Positions 62,096-64,000 of a stretch of DNA of 64,000 nt are shown piece by piece. The notes under the pieces are model-generated. The model was not told where the DNA came from. It did no database searches and saw nothing but the letters and a program-made list of their open reading frames with translations. The DNA is from Chrysemys picta bellii (lineage: Eukaryota > Chordata > Testudines > Emydidae): positions 3,047,001 through 3,111,000 of the forward strand of contig NC_088809.1 of assembly GCF_011386835.1 (NCBI RefSeq). Reading direction: 5' to 3'. The stretch's first letter is position 1; each line of letters begins with the position of its first letter. Made by a program: the position numbers and the translations under genes.

Positions 62096-63070
62096 CTTTC
62101 TGAGTTCCTTGTCCTGAGTATTATTTGGGGCAACAGTTTCAAACCGTTATTCCTCTGTTGCTGGGCTGTTGTTTTTTTGCAGGGGGTGGTGTTAATCTCA
62201 ACAACAAAACAGAATTATGTTGAACTAAAGCTTGTGGATGAAAATAGGGAGTGGAAGGGGCTTTTGTCAAGGCATCCTTCTGCAGCTGAAATATATTTTT
62301 AAAATGAATGTCAGTTTCAGACACATACAGCCTTTCAAAATTGTCATGTCTCTTAGATGAACCCAGGCACTCTCCTGTGACCTCTCACCGTGCATGTCCC
62401 TCCAACTCTCTGAGCTTGTTGACGACATGATCTGCTATGTGAGGTGACAAGATGACCAGATCTGATAACTGCTTACGTGGCTCTAAAATCTAATTACCAC
62501 AGATCCTCTAGACTGTAAATGATGGCTCAGAGGAAACTATTCCTGTCAAAACAGTTTGTTCTGGGCTTTTTCATCTATTTAAAAACAAATATGCATCATA
62601 GCAACATCAGGAAGTTGAAACTTGGGTGCCTCTTTCTAGTTATGGAGTAATAGGTTCTGTTCCCCTGAGTCTTAACTCCCTGCAGCTGCTGAGAGTCCTT
62701 TTTGTTGCATTATCACCCTCCATAATCATATCATTAGTGGCTGTGGTGTTATTTAAGTGCTCCAGTTCTGTTTACTCTCTGTGGAGACCATCTGTCAAGG
62801 GGCCAAATCTCTCCAGATTAAACCTATTACCAGCCAGAGTTGTATTATGAGAACATAGGACATCAAGAGGCACTTATCCCTGGGTCATTAAAAATGATGC
62901 TGTCTATATTGCTTCTGCCACACACGTCCTCCCTAGTATGGGTATGTTAGTTTCACCAGTCAGGTAGGATAAGCACTCTGTTTAGTAACAATGGAAATGG
63001 TACCAAGTTAGTGAATACAGATTGCTTAAAAGAACTGCTTGGTTTTCCCATTCTTGTTTCCTGCCACTAA

Positions 63071-63102
63071 GCAGCTTTTTTTTTTTTTTTTGGGGGGGGG
63101 GG
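63071..63102 (+). repeat. T-run joined to G-run
   Basis: About 20 T followed directly by about 10 G. It is simple sequence with no associated element seen. Confidence 0.9.
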
Positions 63103-64000
63103 TGAATCAGCATGAAGAGTTTTATGAAGCTGAACCCATTATCCCCAGAGTAGTAGGACAGTAGCTCTTGGACTCTTTCCAACAAACTTGTAATGGGTTC
63201 CATAAGAACTCTTCTTGAAGAGGCAATATCTTTATTATGGCCTCATCTTTGCAAATCTCTTGAGATTCCTTCCTGTAGAGGGCCACTGGTTGAGAACCAG
63301 GGCATCCTGCAACAGGCACAGGTGAGATAGCAATTAGAGCTATAAATTCTGGACATTTTAAAATCTCGGTCCAATATAAGTTCCCTGTCTGCACCTCCAG
63401 GCTGTTGCATTACGTCTGTTCCCTGACCATGGAAATCTCAATCCATGTGGTCATGGTTAGTGGCAGAGGTCACTTTCATCAGAAGCCCAGTCATTCCCAG
63501 CAGCAGTGGCACCAGTTTGAGGGACTACATAGGGGTCCCAGATATTCATTTATTGGCTTCAGAATGAGCACCGCTTCTTCAGCCAGATTCAATATCATCT
63601 TGAAGGCTCTTAGCAGCACACACAAACTACAACCAAAGTATGTTCATTGTGATCTTCTGTATGGCTGGACAAGTAGATCACTTTTGCAAGGGAAATAGAT
63701 TGGATCAGGCACAGGATCTCCTTGGATCTCTTTCCTTATAACTTACAGTTCTGAGCAAAGCTATAACAGAATGGTTGGCTTCCCTTCCCTTGGTTTACAG
63801 AGTCATTTGATCATGAAGTAGGTAACAAGAATTCCAGAAACATTATGCACGTTTCAGAAAATACAGTTAGGAGTTTGTAGGAGCTGTTTATGGGACAACA
63901 GTCTCAGAGAGTTGTATTGTCTTCCACTTGGTTATTCTAAATTAGCCAATCATGAAAAGCCAGATGCTCACTCTAGTTCTTAGCAATTTTGTCTCAAAAT

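Overview
The window is vertebrate nuclear DNA, most likely from a turtle. It has long AT-rich introns, GT-AG splice sites, abundant CR1 LINE copies, MIR-type SINEs, several short inverted-repeat element families, an LTR and a GC-rich terminal-inverted-repeat element. The turtle call rests on recognising this mix of repeats by eye. A crocodilian is the main alternative.

The only protein-coding gene I can support is SPECC1 (cytospin-B, also called NSP5), on the + strand. Nine coding exons lie between 21212 and 54649. They splice in one continuous frame (2,621 nt, 873 complete codons) and match cytospin-B in order: serine/threonine-rich and coiled-coil region, central coiled coil, basic proline/serine linker, then the first helix of the calponin-homology (CH) domain. 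The start codon and N-terminal exons lie upstream of base 1. The exons for the rest of the CH domain and the stop codon lie beyond base 64000. I found no second gene, no RNA gene and no CRISPR array.

Layout: 1-21211 is upstream intron, with short inverted-repeat elements at 1.5, 3.4, 4.9-5.9, 6.7, 8.4, 9.6, 12.6 and 14.4 kb. 21212-27846 holds the large coiled-coil exon and three small exons. 27847-42495 is a 14.6-kb intron with tRNA-like foldbacks, a nested element, a 942-bp terminal-inverted-repeat element and a minus-strand CR1. 42496-54649 holds five short linker/CH exons, with CR1 copies of both orientations between them. 54650-64000 is intron with a plus-strand CR1 that carries a nested hAT-like MITE.

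The most notable non-gene structure is a family of insertions with a recurring architecture: a head, a body, then an inverted copy of the body. Four copies have direct flanking duplications of 11-13 bp, from a 329-bp near-perfect palindrome down to a 40-bp relic. One arm carries a hammerhead-ribozyme-like core. Other points of interest are inverted CR1 pairs that flank SPECC1 exons and a possible alternative terminal exon.
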